A stretch of DNA of 64,000 nucleotides from Bacteroidota bacterium (GTDB lineage: Bacteria > Bacteroidota > Ignavibacteria > Palsa-1295), in the NCBI GenBank assembly GCA_018266755.1, contig JAFDZW010000005.1:434001-498000 (forward strand), given 5' to 3'. Below, one piece after another: positions 19,099 through 28,075 of this stretch. Both the position numbers and the translations under genes were made by a program. The notes under the pieces were generated by a model. That model saw only the letters and a program-made list of their open reading frames with translations. It ran no database searches and had not been told where the DNA came from. Positions within the stretch are counted from its first letter, which is position 1. Every line of letters begins with the position of its first letter.

Positions 19099-20715
19099 TT
19101 ACCATTTCGGGTTGGTGCGAACAACCATGAAATGTGGTGCATACGCACTATTTCCATCCGGCCGATTGCGCTGACCTACGCAAATGACTTCATAGACCGC
19201 ACCTTTTTGCGGTGAAAATTTAAAGTCTGGGATGGTCTCAGCACCAGAGTTGATCTTCCCACTAATAGTGATTTGTTGATCCGCGGGAATACCAGTGAAC
19301 GGCTGCGGAGCACCTGCGGGTCGCGGCTGCATTGTAATCGTATTGGAGCCGATTGTGAAATCACCCTTCAGCACTGTTGGTGTCGATTTTGTACCGACTA
19401 AACAGTTCACGAAGATAATTGTCGCGCTATTGGCATCCGACTGGTCAGGCACCGGAAGAGTGAACGCAAACGTAGAATCATACGGAGCCACTGCCGTTTG
19501 AGCACTCTTGCTCGAATGCGTTGTATCGTTGATAATAAACGATACCAACTGGTCGGTCTGAATGCGTGCTGATGTTCCATAGAAGCGGAACAGAATACTA
19601 TCCGAAAAACTCGGATTCTGTCCCACCGGCTTTACCAATTTGATATATGCCAAGCCGGTGTACGGAATTGCTTTCGGGTCGCTGATTAATACCTTGTTCG
19701 CTGAATTATCCGGATCGACTTGCTCAATATTACCCCAAAACGGAAGCGGGGTAAACGGCATGACATTCTTATAATCGTACACCGTATTGTTGTTAATCAC
19801 GACATTCAGACCACCGGAAGCTGTATAGTCCGGGAAGCCTGCCGCGTGTGCGCCGGCGTTCGGGGGCATCAACGCATTAATAATGTTATAGCGCATCGTC
19901 ACCGGCACCGGAAGCTGGTCATTGCCACTTTCGTTATCGTCAAACATGTGGACACGGATAGAATCGTCCGGGATATGATTTCCGTTAAAATCGGTCAACC
20001 GGCACGTCTGGTCCAACTGTCCTCCCCATGTGATCGTATGGTACGACCCCGAGGTAAGCGATACACCCGAAAGACGACCAAGAATATTATTGTTCGCATC
20101 CGTTACGAAGAACGTAACAGTGGTATCGAAACTCGTGGGGATGCCTTTGTAGTCAGAGATATGCCCGAAATCAACAGCGCCGCTGAAGTCCGTTCCGTTC
20201 GGATCTCCTAAGTACAGGTGTTCCGGTCCGCCTGGGTTGACATTCATAAAACGGAAATACGCCGTATTCGCAGTCGGATTCGAGACCGGAAGATCCTGAA
20301 TCTTCACAGAATGGTAATTCCCTCCGTCAGGCTGGAAAAGCACCCACGTCCACTTATCGCCGGGCTTGAGTGTAATATCGGTGTGATCGAGTTCAGTCGT
20401 CGTCCCAGCCACCAGTGCAACGACGCGGTACGTCTGGCCGGCACCGCGGCCGGTCGACAGATTATTCACGTATGGCGTCGAGACTCCGTACGTCACCGGC
20501 GTGGGGGTATTGAGAACCGTATCGCTGATATTGTCCAACGGATACGCGATGAACCGGACGGCCGTGCACTGGATGAAATGCATGACACGGATCGACCCGA
20601 AATCGACATACGACGGGTCGGGAGCTGTGTCCTTACACCCTGAAAGTATCGATCCGATTGTCAACGCACCCAGTGCAACACACAGACTTAAAAGACGAAT
20701 AGAATGCTTCATCAT
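19099..20715 (-). CDS. DUF4397-type lipoprotein
   Basis: A lipoprotein of about 538 residues. The start is one of two adjacent ATGs at 20715/20712; 25 further in-frame residues upstream are unlikely. The lipobox is SILSGCKD. The body shows repeated beta-sandwich units (SIRVMHFIQC..., AYFRFMNVNPGG..., AYIKLVKP..., ATIIFVNCLVG) with the pattern R-x-x-N/H-x-x-P that is typical of DUF4397 domains found in Bacteroidota surface lipoproteins. Function unknown. It is preceded by a candidate TAnnTTTG promoter at 20816-20849 and closed by a strong terminator, so it is probably transcribed alone. Confidence 0.8.
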   Translation of the reverse strand: MMKHSIRLLSLCVALGALTIGSILSGCKDTAPDPSYVDFGSIRVMHFIQCTAVRFIAYPLDNISDTVLNTPTPVTYGVSTPYVNNLSTGRGAGQTYRVVALVAGTTTELDHTDITLKPGDKWTWVLFQPDGGNYHSVKIQDLPVSNPTANTAYFRFMNVNPGGPEHLYLGDPNGTDFSGAVDFGHISDYKGIPTSFDTTVTFFVTDANNNILGRLSGVSLTSGSYHTITWGGQLDQTCRLTDFNGNHIPDDSIRVHMFDDNESGNDQLPVPVTMRYNIINALMPPNAGAHAAGFPDYTASGGLNVVINNNTVYDYKNVMPFTPLPFWGNIEQVDPDNSANKVLISDPKAIPYTGLAYIKLVKPVGQNPSFSDSILFRFYGTSARIQTDQLVSFIINDTTHSSKSAQTAVAPYDSTFAFTLPVPDQSDANSATIIFVNCLVGTKSTPTVLKGDFTIGSNTITMQPRPAGAPQPFTGIPADQQITISGKINSGAETIPDFKFSPQKGAVYEVICVGQRNRPDGNSAYAPHFMVVRTNPKW

Positions 20716-20815
20716 GTTCGTTGTAAAAATCGCTGTGAGATGACACAACAAAATATCGATTGCCATGTAGGTAACACGCAACCGGTTCAAAAGTAGCAGC
20801 GAGAAATTCAGACTG

Positions 20816-20849
20816 CAAAGATACGCTTTTTCAGGCCGATTTGAGCAAA
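20816..20849 (-). promoter_or_regulatory. Candidate Bacteroidota-type promoter of the DUF4397 gene
   Basis: On the minus strand TATCTTTG (20823-20816) fits the -7 consensus TAnnTTTG, with TTTG (20849-20846) 22 bp upstream as a possible -33 element. This leaves an untranslated leader of about 95 nt. Confidence 0.5.
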
Positions 20850-20858
20850 ATTCGGCAC

Positions 20859-22580
20859 TCAGAGCGAATCCGTCGCAAAGTTCTCCAGGTAGTATTTTAC
20901 CCGCTCGGTAAACTGCACCCCGTACATGCCGTCGATCATACGGTGATCGTACGACAGTCCGAGGAACATCATCGAACGGATTGCGATGTAATCGTCCCCG
21001 TTTGCATCCGTTTTCACAACCGGACGCTTCACAATAGCGCCGGTTGTCATAATCGCCAGTTGCGGCTGATTAATGATCGGCGTCCCGAACAGGTTGCCAT
21101 ACATACCCGGATTCGTCAGGGTAAATGTGCCGCCGGAAATATCATCCGGGGTCAATTTCTTTGTACGGGCCTTGTTTGCCAGATCGGCGACGGCGTGTGC
21201 GATCCCGACGTAGTTGAGGTTCTGCGCACGCTTGATCACCGGCACGATGAGTGCCGGCGGCAATACCGAGCCTTCGGTCGGCGGGACGCTCACGGCAACG
21301 CCGAAATTAATGTCCTTGCGGACGATGACGTTCGTGCCGTCGATCTGTGCATTGATGAACGGGAAATCCTTAATCGCGCGAACCATCGCTTCGATGAGGA
21401 TCGGCGTGTACGTCAGGTTGATCCCCTCGCGACGCTTAAACTCGTCCTTAAACTTCTCGCGGAATTTCACCAGCCCGGTTACATCGACTTCGCTGACACT
21501 CGTCACATGCGCGCTTGTATGCTTGGAGCGAACCATGTGTTCGGCGATCTTTTGACGGATGTTATCCATCGGGATCGTCATGTCGCCGGTGAAGACAACT
21601 GCCGGAGCGCTCGGTGCTGCCGGGGCCGGAGCTGGTGCCGGAGCCGCTGGTTTTGCTGCAACTGCAGCTACCGGTGCGGCGGTCGCGACGATGTTGCCGG
21701 AACCACGTTGTGCGGCATAGGTAAGAATATCATTCTTATTCACTCGTCCGCCGAGGCCGGAACCAGTAATCGCTTCGAGTTCTCCGAGTGAGATACCTTC
21801 CTTTGCAGCAATCGAACGAACAAGCGGTGAATAGAATCGTCCCGACGGGCCGTGTGCGGTTACCGGGCCGCTCACTGTAACGGGAGCGCTCATGACGACT
21901 GGGGCTGCAACTGGAGCAGCCGCAATCGGGGGTGCCGGTGCGGCAGCGGGAACCGCAGATGCGACGGCGTTTACAGCAGCACCAACACCGGCGATGTACG
22001 CAACGACATTACCAACCGGCACGACCTGTTTTTCTTCCGCGACGATCTTGGTTAATGTCCCAGCAATCGGAGATGGTACTTCGGTATCGACTTTATCGGT
22101 CGAAATCTCAAGAATCGGCTCGTCTTTCTTTACCGTGTCACCGGGCTTCTTGAGCCAACGGAGGATCGTCCCTTCAGTGATACTCTCGCCCATCTTAGGC
22201 ATGACCACCGCTTGCTCGCCTGCAGCGGCCATCGTTACAGGGGCCGGAGCGGGTGTTGCTGTAGGCGCTGGTGCTGGTGTGGGTGTGGGACTTGGAGCGG
22301 CGGCTGCCGTAGGTGTGACAACAGGAGCACTTGCGGTCTCGCCGGCTTCGCCAAGCACTGCGATCGGAGTACCGACGGCAACCGTCTGCTGTTCCTGAAC
22401 GAGTTGTTGGAGCAGGACGCCCGCAGCAGGTGCCGGGACTTCGGTATCGACCTTGTCGGTCGAGATCTCGAGGATCGGTTCGTCCTTCTTCACGGTATCA
22501 CCCGGCTGCTTCAGCCAGCGAAGGATCGTCCCTTCGGTGATACTTTCGCCCATCTTGGGCATTACAACGTTCGTTGCCAT
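20859..22580 (-). CDS. Dihydrolipoamide acyltransferase (E2) of a 2-oxoacid dehydrogenase complex
   Basis: A 573-residue E2 core enzyme: two lipoyl domains (lysines 43 and 163 within STDKVDTE), an Ala/Pro-rich linker, a peripheral-subunit-binding domain at about 249-287, a second Ala/Pro linker and the acyltransferase domain with DHRMIDG (His546, Asp550) near the C-terminus. Two lipoyl domains and the catalytic sequence suggest a branched-chain or 2-oxoglutarate E2; pyruvate is possible. No E1 or E3 gene is adjacent. The alkyltransferase-like gene lies 96 bp upstream on the same strand and may be cotranscribed. Confidence 0.9.
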   Translation of the reverse strand: MATNVVMPKMGESITEGTILRWLKQPGDTVKKDEPILEISTDKVDTEVPAPAAGVLLQQLVQEQQTVAVGTPIAVLGEAGETASAPVVTPTAAAAPSPTPTPAPAPTATPAPAPVTMAAAGEQAVVMPKMGESITEGTILRWLKKPGDTVKKDEPILEISTDKVDTEVPSPIAGTLTKIVAEEKQVVPVGNVVAYIAGVGAAVNAVASAVPAAAPAPPIAAAPVAAPVVMSAPVTVSGPVTAHGPSGRFYSPLVRSIAAKEGISLGELEAITGSGLGGRVNKNDILTYAAQRGSGNIVATAAPVAAVAAKPAAPAPAPAPAAPSAPAVVFTGDMTIPMDNIRQKIAEHMVRSKHTSAHVTSVSEVDVTGLVKFREKFKDEFKRREGINLTYTPILIEAMVRAIKDFPFINAQIDGTNVIVRKDINFGVAVSVPPTEGSVLPPALIVPVIKRAQNLNYVGIAHAVADLANKARTKKLTPDDISGGTFTLTNPGMYGNLFGTPIINQPQLAIMTTGAIVKRPVVKTDANGDDYIAIRSMMFLGLSYDHRMIDGMYGVQFTERVKYYLENFATDSL

Positions 22581-22676
22581 CTGATCAAATGATTCTAAGA
22601 AGGGCTAATAACAGCATTCGTCTGGAGTTTGCTCCGAGAAACTCCGGCGATGTTCGTGCAGGCCTTCGGCAACCGA

Positions 22677-23054
22677 TCATTCGGAAGGATCCCAGAAATG
22701 CTTCTGCATATCGACATGGCGCCCCTTGAAGGTCACGCCTTCGCGTTCGAGACGCTTACGCATCGGCTCATACCCGCCAAACTTATGGGCTGCAGAAAGC
22801 TCTCCGAGCCGGTTTAGGACGCGATGAGCAGGCAATGACGGATCGTCAGGGATCAACCCCATCGCATAGCCAACGACGCGGGCTGAGCTCCGTAAGCCCA
22901 GAGCCTGGCCAATTGCGCCGTAGCTTGTCACCTTCCCTTTCGGAATTCGAGCAACGACCTCGTATACTCGCGCATAGAAATCCGCCTGCTTCGGCGATTT
23001 TTGTTTGGCCAGATCAAAATAATCCGGCAGTGTTCGTTGTTTAGTCCTTCTCAT
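22677..23054 (-). CDS. Alkyltransferase-like protein (MGMT family without the acceptor Cys)
   Basis: A 125-residue member of the MGMT DNA-binding domain family (VARIPKGKVTSYGAIG, then GYAMGLIPDD). The active-site motif PCHR reads PAHR (residues 75-78), so the methyl-accepting cysteine is missing. That is the defining feature of ATL proteins, which bind O6-alkylguanine and hand the lesion to nucleotide excision repair. Its ATG is 16 bp from the GTG of the divergent hpnE gene. Confidence 0.88.
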   Translation of the reverse strand: MRRTKQRTLPDYFDLAKQKSPKQADFYARVYEVVARIPKGKVTSYGAIGQALGLRSSARVVGYAMGLIPDDPSLPAHRVLNRLGELSAAHKFGGYEPMRKRLEREGVTFKGRHVDMQKHFWDPSE

Positions 23055-23070
23055 TTCGATACAAATCTAC

Positions 23071-24420
23071 GTGAAGGCTCCGTTTCGAGTTGCGGTAATC
23101 GGTGGTGGTGTGAGCGGCCTTGCAGCCGCAACGGAGTTAGCGCTTGCCCCGAGCGACCGGAAGATCGAGGTCACGCTTTTCGAGGAGCGTGCGATCTTCG
23201 GCGGACGTACGCGTTCACTGACTGAGCGCACGACCGGCGACATCATCGACAACGGCCAGCATCTAATGATGGGTTGCTACACCTCCACGATGCGGTACCT
23301 TCGGAACATTGGAACGCTGTTAAAGGTAGACAGGATATCTCCGCTCGACATTCCGTATTTCAAAGCAGGTCATGGGAACGTTGGTTCACTGACGGTCTCG
23401 ACGACAATACCCTCACCAACGAACCTACTCGTTGGTCTGCTCCGAAGTGAATTACTTGCATCGTTCGAGAAATCAGCCGCGATACGATTTGGTCTGGGCA
23501 TCATGCTCTTTCGCTTCGACAAGGCGTTTGCGCACCGAACATGCCGACAACTCTTCGCCGCCGCCAAACAGCCGGACTCTGTCATCGCGAAACTGTGGGA
23601 GCCTGTCGTACTGGCGACAATGAATGCGTCGATCGACGAAGCAAGTGCCCAAGTGTTTTTGAATACGATCCGAACAGTCTTTTTGATGGACCGCCGCTTC
23701 CCTGCTCTCGTTGTACCCCGGTGTGGACTTTCGGAGCTTCTTGTCGATCCGGGAGTCGAGTTACTTCGTTCGCAGGGACACCACCTCCGTCTTGGCACGG
23801 GTATCCTCGAAGCCGACGAACGTTCTGGCGTTGTCTATGTCAAAACGGTTGGAAGAGACGACTACGAGGTATTCGACGCGGTCATCGTAGCGGCGTCACC
23901 GTTTCCCGAGTGGGTGCCGGTCGCAGGCAAGCGCCCGACGTTACGATTTTCACCGATCGTCAACGCGTTTCTCTGGACCGATACACCTATACTCGATCAC
24001 CCGATCAATGGTTTTGTAGAGACAACGCTCCAGTGGGCATTTCCAAAGAAATCGAACCGGACCCGGCAGCTCATTGCATGCACCGTAAGTGCGGCGAAGA
24101 CGCTTGTTGACGAACCGTCGGAACGCATTGTGGCAACGTTGACCGGCGACCTTCGTTCCGCTCTGCCGCATACATTGTTCGGGTCGATCGAACACTCCGT
24201 GGTGATCAAAGAAAAGCGCGCTACGTATCTGCTCGATCCCGATACCGAGGCAAACCGACCACCGATGCGCTCGACAAGTGCGCACATCTACATCGCCTCG
24301 GATCTCGCCCATAATGGCCTTCCGATGACGATAGAAGGTGCAGTCCGAAACGGCCAACGGGCGGCAATCAAACTGGTGCATGATCATTTGTTCATCCGCA
24401 TCCCGGAAACACATCCATAA
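23071..24420 (+). CDS. hpnE: Hydroxysqualene dehydroxylase (HpnE-like FAD enzyme)
   Basis: A 449-residue flavoprotein. N-terminal GGGVSGLAAA is the FAD dinucleotide-binding motif, followed by GGRTRS and DNGQHLMMGCY, which with LWEPVVLATMNAS and PRCGLSELLVDPG are characteristic of HpnE. Together with HpnC and HpnD it makes squalene from farnesyl diphosphate; HpnE removes the hydroxyl from hydroxysqualene. HpnC, HpnD and hopene cyclase are not in this window. The start is GTG at 23071; no ribosome binding site is obvious. Other FAD amine oxidases or phytoene desaturase-like enzymes are less likely. Confidence 0.85.
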   Translation: MKAPFRVAVIGGGVSGLAAATELALAPSDRKIEVTLFEERAIFGGRTRSLTERTTGDIIDNGQHLMMGCYTSTMRYLRNIGTLLKVDRISPLDIPYFKAGHGNVGSLTVSTTIPSPTNLLVGLLRSELLASFEKSAAIRFGLGIMLFRFDKAFAHRTCRQLFAAAKQPDSVIAKLWEPVVLATMNASIDEASAQVFLNTIRTVFLMDRRFPALVVPRCGLSELLVDPGVELLRSQGHHLRLGTGILEADERSGVVYVKTVGRDDYEVFDAVIVAASPFPEWVPVAGKRPTLRFSPIVNAFLWTDTPILDHPINGFVETTLQWAFPKKSNRTRQLIACTVSAAKTLVDEPSERIVATLTGDLRSALPHTLFGSIEHSVVIKEKRATYLLDPDTEANRPPMRSTSAHIYIASDLAHNGLPMTIEGAVRNGQRAAIKLVHDHLFIRIPETHP

Positions 24421-24428
24421 CTCGTGCG

Positions 24429-24436
24429 TATTTTTG
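24429..24436 (+). promoter_or_regulatory. Candidate -7 box of the MacA-like operon
   Basis: TATTTTTG matches TAnnTTTG and lies 52 nt before the ATG at 24489. No matching TTTG -33 element is seen at the usual distance. Confidence 0.35.
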
Positions 24437-24488
24437 ACTTCCCCCGAACGCAGCCATTTATATTGACCACCACATTTTGTACGAATCA

Positions 24489-25865
24489 ATGAGTACTTCT
24501 CAGAGCGATCAGGCGATGCAGGCATTCCGGCAGAAGCAGAAGAAACAAGTCGTGCGTCGGTGGGTCTCGATCGTGATTCTCCTGCTTGTTGCCGGCGCTG
24601 CCGTCTGGTATTTCGTCTTCAATAAGAAAGATGCTGCGGCCATCACCGTCTATCGTTTTGCTGCAGTCGAGCATGGCGATATCATCAAAGCGATCACTGC
24701 CACCGGGACGATCCAGGCGACGAAGACAGTACAGGTTGGCACCCAGGTGTCCGGCGTGGTCCGAGAGCTCCATGCGGATTTCAATTCGAAGGTCAAAAAG
24801 GGCGAGTTAATCGCAGTGATCGATCCGACATTCTACGAGGCGGCGATCAAACAATCCGAGGCTAACTACCAGAAGGCGCTTGCCGACCTCAACAAGACAA
24901 AGCTCGATGCTGAACGAGCAGAGGCGCTCTTCAAAAAAGATCTGTTGTCGAAGGCCGACTACGACGCTGCCATCGCGGCAAGAGCTACCTCCAGCGCAAC
25001 GGCTCAGCAAGCAGAGGCGGCGCTCGAACAAGCAAAGGTGAATCTTGGATACACCCAGATCCACGCACCGATCTCCGGGACGATCGTTTCTCGCAATGTC
25101 GATGTCGGCCAGACAGTTGCGGCATCGTTGAATGCGCCGGTGCTCTTCGTAATCGCAGAGGATCTCGAAAAGATGCAGGTCTGGGCAAGCGTTGACGAAG
25201 CCGATATCGGCGGTGTCAAAGCGGGTCAGCCGGTGAACTTCACGGTGGATGCATACGGCGACGAGAAATTTCACGGAGTAGTAAATGAGGTTCGACTGAA
25301 CGCCACAATTACACAGAATGTGGTCAACTATACAGTGATCATCGATGCCGACAATCCGGATCTGAAGTTATTACCGAGCATGACAGCAACGGTAACGATT
25401 ATCAATGCTTCTAAGCAGAATGTTCAGCGTATCCCGGTCGCAGCATTGCGTTTCACTCCGCCGGATATGGAACGTCAAGGCGGCGGTCAGAAAGGTCAAC
25501 ACGGCGGAGGCATGCGACAAGGCGGCGGCCAAGGACAACATAAGCCGGAAGGCGGCGGTGGGGGGCAAGCCATGGCAGCAGCCGAAGGCGAGGATAGTAC
25601 TGGCACGAAGGGTGTAGTGTTTGTAAAGTCAGGGGTCAAACCGGACGGTACTCCGAAGTTCGAGCCCGTACCGGTGATGACAGGCATTTCAGACGGTCTC
25701 TACGTCGAGTTGATCTCATCGGCACGACAACTGCAGCAGACGGATAGTCTGGCCGTCGGTTCGTACACGCTTACCTCAGGCGGCGCAGCGGGCTCTTCCG
25801 GTCAACCTGGCACGAATCCCTTCGGCGCCCCGGGCGCTCGCGGCGGCGCAACAAGGAGAATGTAA
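24489..25865 (+). CDS. Periplasmic adaptor (membrane-fusion) subunit, MacA/HlyD-like
   Basis: A 458-residue membrane-anchored periplasmic protein. After a basic N-terminus comes one transmembrane helix (about residues 24-44), then a split lipoyl/barrel-sandwich domain (QVGTQVSGVVRELHADFN... and YTQIHAPISGTIVSRNVD) interrupted by an Ala-rich helical hairpin, then beta-barrel and membrane-proximal domains. Unusually, a Gly/Gln/His-rich stretch (about residues 320-360) is inserted near the C-terminus, and the tail is Gly/Ala/Pro-rich. It links an inner-membrane ABC permease to an outer-membrane channel. Its stop overlaps the permease ATG (TAATG). Confidence 0.9.
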   Translation: MSTSQSDQAMQAFRQKQKKQVVRRWVSIVILLLVAGAAVWYFVFNKKDAAAITVYRFAAVEHGDIIKAITATGTIQATKTVQVGTQVSGVVRELHADFNSKVKKGELIAVIDPTFYEAAIKQSEANYQKALADLNKTKLDAERAEALFKKDLLSKADYDAAIAARATSSATAQQAEAALEQAKVNLGYTQIHAPISGTIVSRNVDVGQTVAASLNAPVLFVIAEDLEKMQVWASVDEADIGGVKAGQPVNFTVDAYGDEKFHGVVNEVRLNATITQNVVNYTVIIDADNPDLKLLPSMTATVTIINASKQNVQRIPVAALRFTPPDMERQGGGQKGQHGGGMRQGGGQGQHKPEGGGGGQAMAAAEGEDSTGTKGVVFVKSGVKPDGTPKFEPVPVMTGISDGLYVELISSARQLQQTDSLAVGSYTLTSGGAAGSSGQPGTNPFGAPGARGGATRRM

Positions 25866-27088
25866 TGCTGAAGAACATCTCCTCGTCGATCTCGATGGCG
25901 TTCGAATCGCTCGGACATAATAAGGTCCGAGCGTTTCTGACCATGCTTGGTATTATCATCGGCGTGGCTGCCGTCATTACGATGACGGCAATCGGCCAAG
26001 GGGCCAAACAAGCGGTGAACGATCAGATCGCCTCCCTGGGAACGAACGTGCTGACTATTTTCCCCGGCGCAACATTCGGCGGCGGTATCAGCTTTGGCGC
26101 CGGAACATCGAATCGGCTTACCGAAGCGGACGCCGATGCGCTTCGAAAACTTTCACTCATTACCACCGTTGCTCCAATCGTGACGGCATCGTCGCAGATC
26201 GTGGCCGGTAATAACAATTGGTCCACACGTGTCAACGGGACCAACGAAGATTACATCGCGGTTAGAAATTGGGGGCTGATCAGCGGTTCCGACTTCACAC
26301 CGAATGATCTGAAGCACGAGACGAACGTCTGCCTGTTGGGGAAGACCGTCGCCGATCAACTCTTTCCGGACGGACAGCAACCGGTCGGACAAACGATCCG
26401 CATTCGCAAGCTCCCCTTCCGAGTCGTGGGTGTGATGCAACCAAAAGGGTTTAATTCGTTCGGCGTCGACCAGGACGATATCATTTTGGCACCGCTTACT
26501 ACAGTACAAAAAAAGATACTTGGTGTGACGTGGCTCAACGTGATTATTGCCAGCGCCGCGAGTGCCGAGCAAACTCAGGCAGCCATCCAGGAAGTTAATC
26601 AGACGCTCCGTTCGCAGCACAAGTTATTGCCGAGCGAAGCAGACGATTTCAACGTTCGCTCCCAGCTCGACCTCGCACAGGCCGCCGACCAGAATGCCAA
26701 TACTTTGACAAGCCTGCTCCGCAATGCTGCAATCATCTCATTGCTTGTCGGTGGTATCGGCATTATGAATATCATGCTCGTCACGGTAACCGAACGCACG
26801 CGCGAGATCGGCATCCGTAAGTCGCTCGGTGCGAAAAATATGGACATCATGGTTCAGTTTCTCACTGAAGCAATGACACTCTCGCTTGTCGGCGGACTGC
26901 TCGGCCTCGGTCTTGGGTACGGCATGAGCGCATTCATCTCCGCAAGCAACGGTTGGACACTGTCGATCTCGCCGGTGGCGACAGGTCTCTCGTTCGGAGC
27001 CGCCGCGCTTGTTGGCGTATTCTTCGGTTTTTATCCTGCCCGCAAGGCTGCAAAACTTAACCCGGTCGAAGCGCTTCGATATGAATAA
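25865..27088 (+). CDS. MacB-like ABC transporter permease without ATPase domain
   Basis: A 407-residue inner-membrane protein with the MacB layout: one N-terminal transmembrane helix (TMLGIIIGVAAVITMTAIG), a large periplasmic domain and three C-terminal helices of the FtsX domain (ISLLVGGIGIMNIMLVTVTE onwards, with the coupling-helix REIGIRKSLGA). It contains no Walker motifs. E. coli MacB carries an N-terminal ATPase domain; many other bacteria encode the ATPase in an adjacent gene, but here none follows or precedes. Likely exports a peptide, lipid or small molecule with the adaptor upstream. Confidence 0.9.
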   Translation: MLKNISSSISMAFESLGHNKVRAFLTMLGIIIGVAAVITMTAIGQGAKQAVNDQIASLGTNVLTIFPGATFGGGISFGAGTSNRLTEADADALRKLSLITTVAPIVTASSQIVAGNNNWSTRVNGTNEDYIAVRNWGLISGSDFTPNDLKHETNVCLLGKTVADQLFPDGQQPVGQTIRIRKLPFRVVGVMQPKGFNSFGVDQDDIILAPLTTVQKKILGVTWLNVIIASAASAEQTQAAIQEVNQTLRSQHKLLPSEADDFNVRSQLDLAQAADQNANTLTSLLRNAAIISLLVGGIGIMNIMLVTVTERTREIGIRKSLGAKNMDIMVQFLTEAMTLSLVGGLLGLGLGYGMSAFISASNGWTLSISPVATGLSFGAAALVGVFFGFYPARKAAKLNPVEALRYE

Positions 27089-27974
27089 GCTCGGGGACGA
27101 TCCTCGATTCGGCGATCTCATTCGGTCCGATGTAGCATCCGCTCAAGCGGGCGATGTTGTCATCGTTGGTGTTCCTACCGATGAAGGCGTACGCCGCAAT
27201 GGCGGCCGTGTCGGTGCTGCGCAGGCGCCGGATGAGATCAGAAAGTATCTTCGTAAGATTGCCCTGCCGCTCTCTATGTATGGCGATCATCAAAAGCAAA
27301 TTTTTGATCATGGAAACATCAGCGGCGCGACGCTGGAAGAAATCCATGACAATGCATGTGCAGCAGCAGCAACATACTCCCGCAGGGGTTGCTTCGTGAT
27401 CGGTCTGGGCGGCGGACACGACGTCACGTATCCGCTCGTCAAAGGACATCGTGAAGCCGGTGCACCGTTCGGACTCATGAATATCGACGCGCACCTCGAT
27501 GTACGGCAGAAGAAGAACGGACTTCACCATTCCGGGAGCAGTTTTCGATTGCTCATCGAAGAAGGCATTGTCTCTGGGACAGACTTTGTAGAGTTTGGCA
27601 TCCAACCGCTCGCTGCAGCGAAGGCACATGCCGACTGGGTCACAGATCAAGGCGGCCACATCCACTACCTCTACGCCATACAAGCGGAAGCAGTAGAAAG
27701 GAATTTTGGTATTGCCACCGCCGCACTCGAGAGCTATTACCTCTCGTTCGACATCGACTCCGTCCGAGCCTCGGACGCCCCCGGTTGCAGCGCACCTTCA
27801 CCCGTTGGCTTCACCGCAGAGGAAGCACTGGCGATGTGCGCGATAGCTGCTGCCTCCGGCAAGTTGCGTGGCTTTGATATTGTCGAGACGAATCCCCTGT
27901 TCGATATTGACGGGCATACGTCACGCCTGGCTGCGATGATGATCGCGACGGTAATAGCGTCTATTCCCCAGTAG
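27081..27974 (+). CDS. hutG: Formimidoylglutamase-type ureohydrolase
   Basis: A 297-residue binuclear manganese hydrolase of the arginase/agmatinase superfamily. Metal-binding motifs are GGGHD, NIDAHLDVR and SFDIDSVRASDAPG. The form DxDxVRxSDAPG is typical of formimidoylglutamases, which release formamide from N-formimidoyl-glutamate in histidine breakdown; agmatinases and arginases usually show DxDxxDPxxAP. No other hut genes are seen. The ATG at 27081 overlaps the end of the permease gene by 8 nt, so the three genes appear to form an operon although their roles seem unrelated. Confidence 0.82.
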   Translation: MNKLGDDPRFGDLIRSDVASAQAGDVVIVGVPTDEGVRRNGGRVGAAQAPDEIRKYLRKIALPLSMYGDHQKQIFDHGNISGATLEEIHDNACAAAATYSRRGCFVIGLGGGHDVTYPLVKGHREAGAPFGLMNIDAHLDVRQKKNGLHHSGSSFRLLIEEGIVSGTDFVEFGIQPLAAAKAHADWVTDQGGHIHYLYAIQAEAVERNFGIATAALESYYLSFDIDSVRASDAPGCSAPSPVGFTAEEALAMCAIAAASGKLRGFDIVETNPLFDIDGHTSRLAAMMIATVIASIPQ

Positions 27975-28019
27975 GACCCGGGGCTTCTATCTCACAATTA
28001 AATATCTTGGCTGTAAACT

Positions 28020-28055
28020 CAAACGCCGCAGTAGTGCGAACTACTGCGGCGTTTG
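28020..28055. terminator. Bidirectional terminator between hutG and the choice-of-anchor gene
   Basis: Perfect 15-bp stem CAAACGCCGCAGTAG with a 6-nt loop, between two converging genes, 45 nt after hutG and 20 nt after the other stop. Confidence 0.85.
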
Positions 28056-28075
28056 AACGAAAAACATGATTTCTA

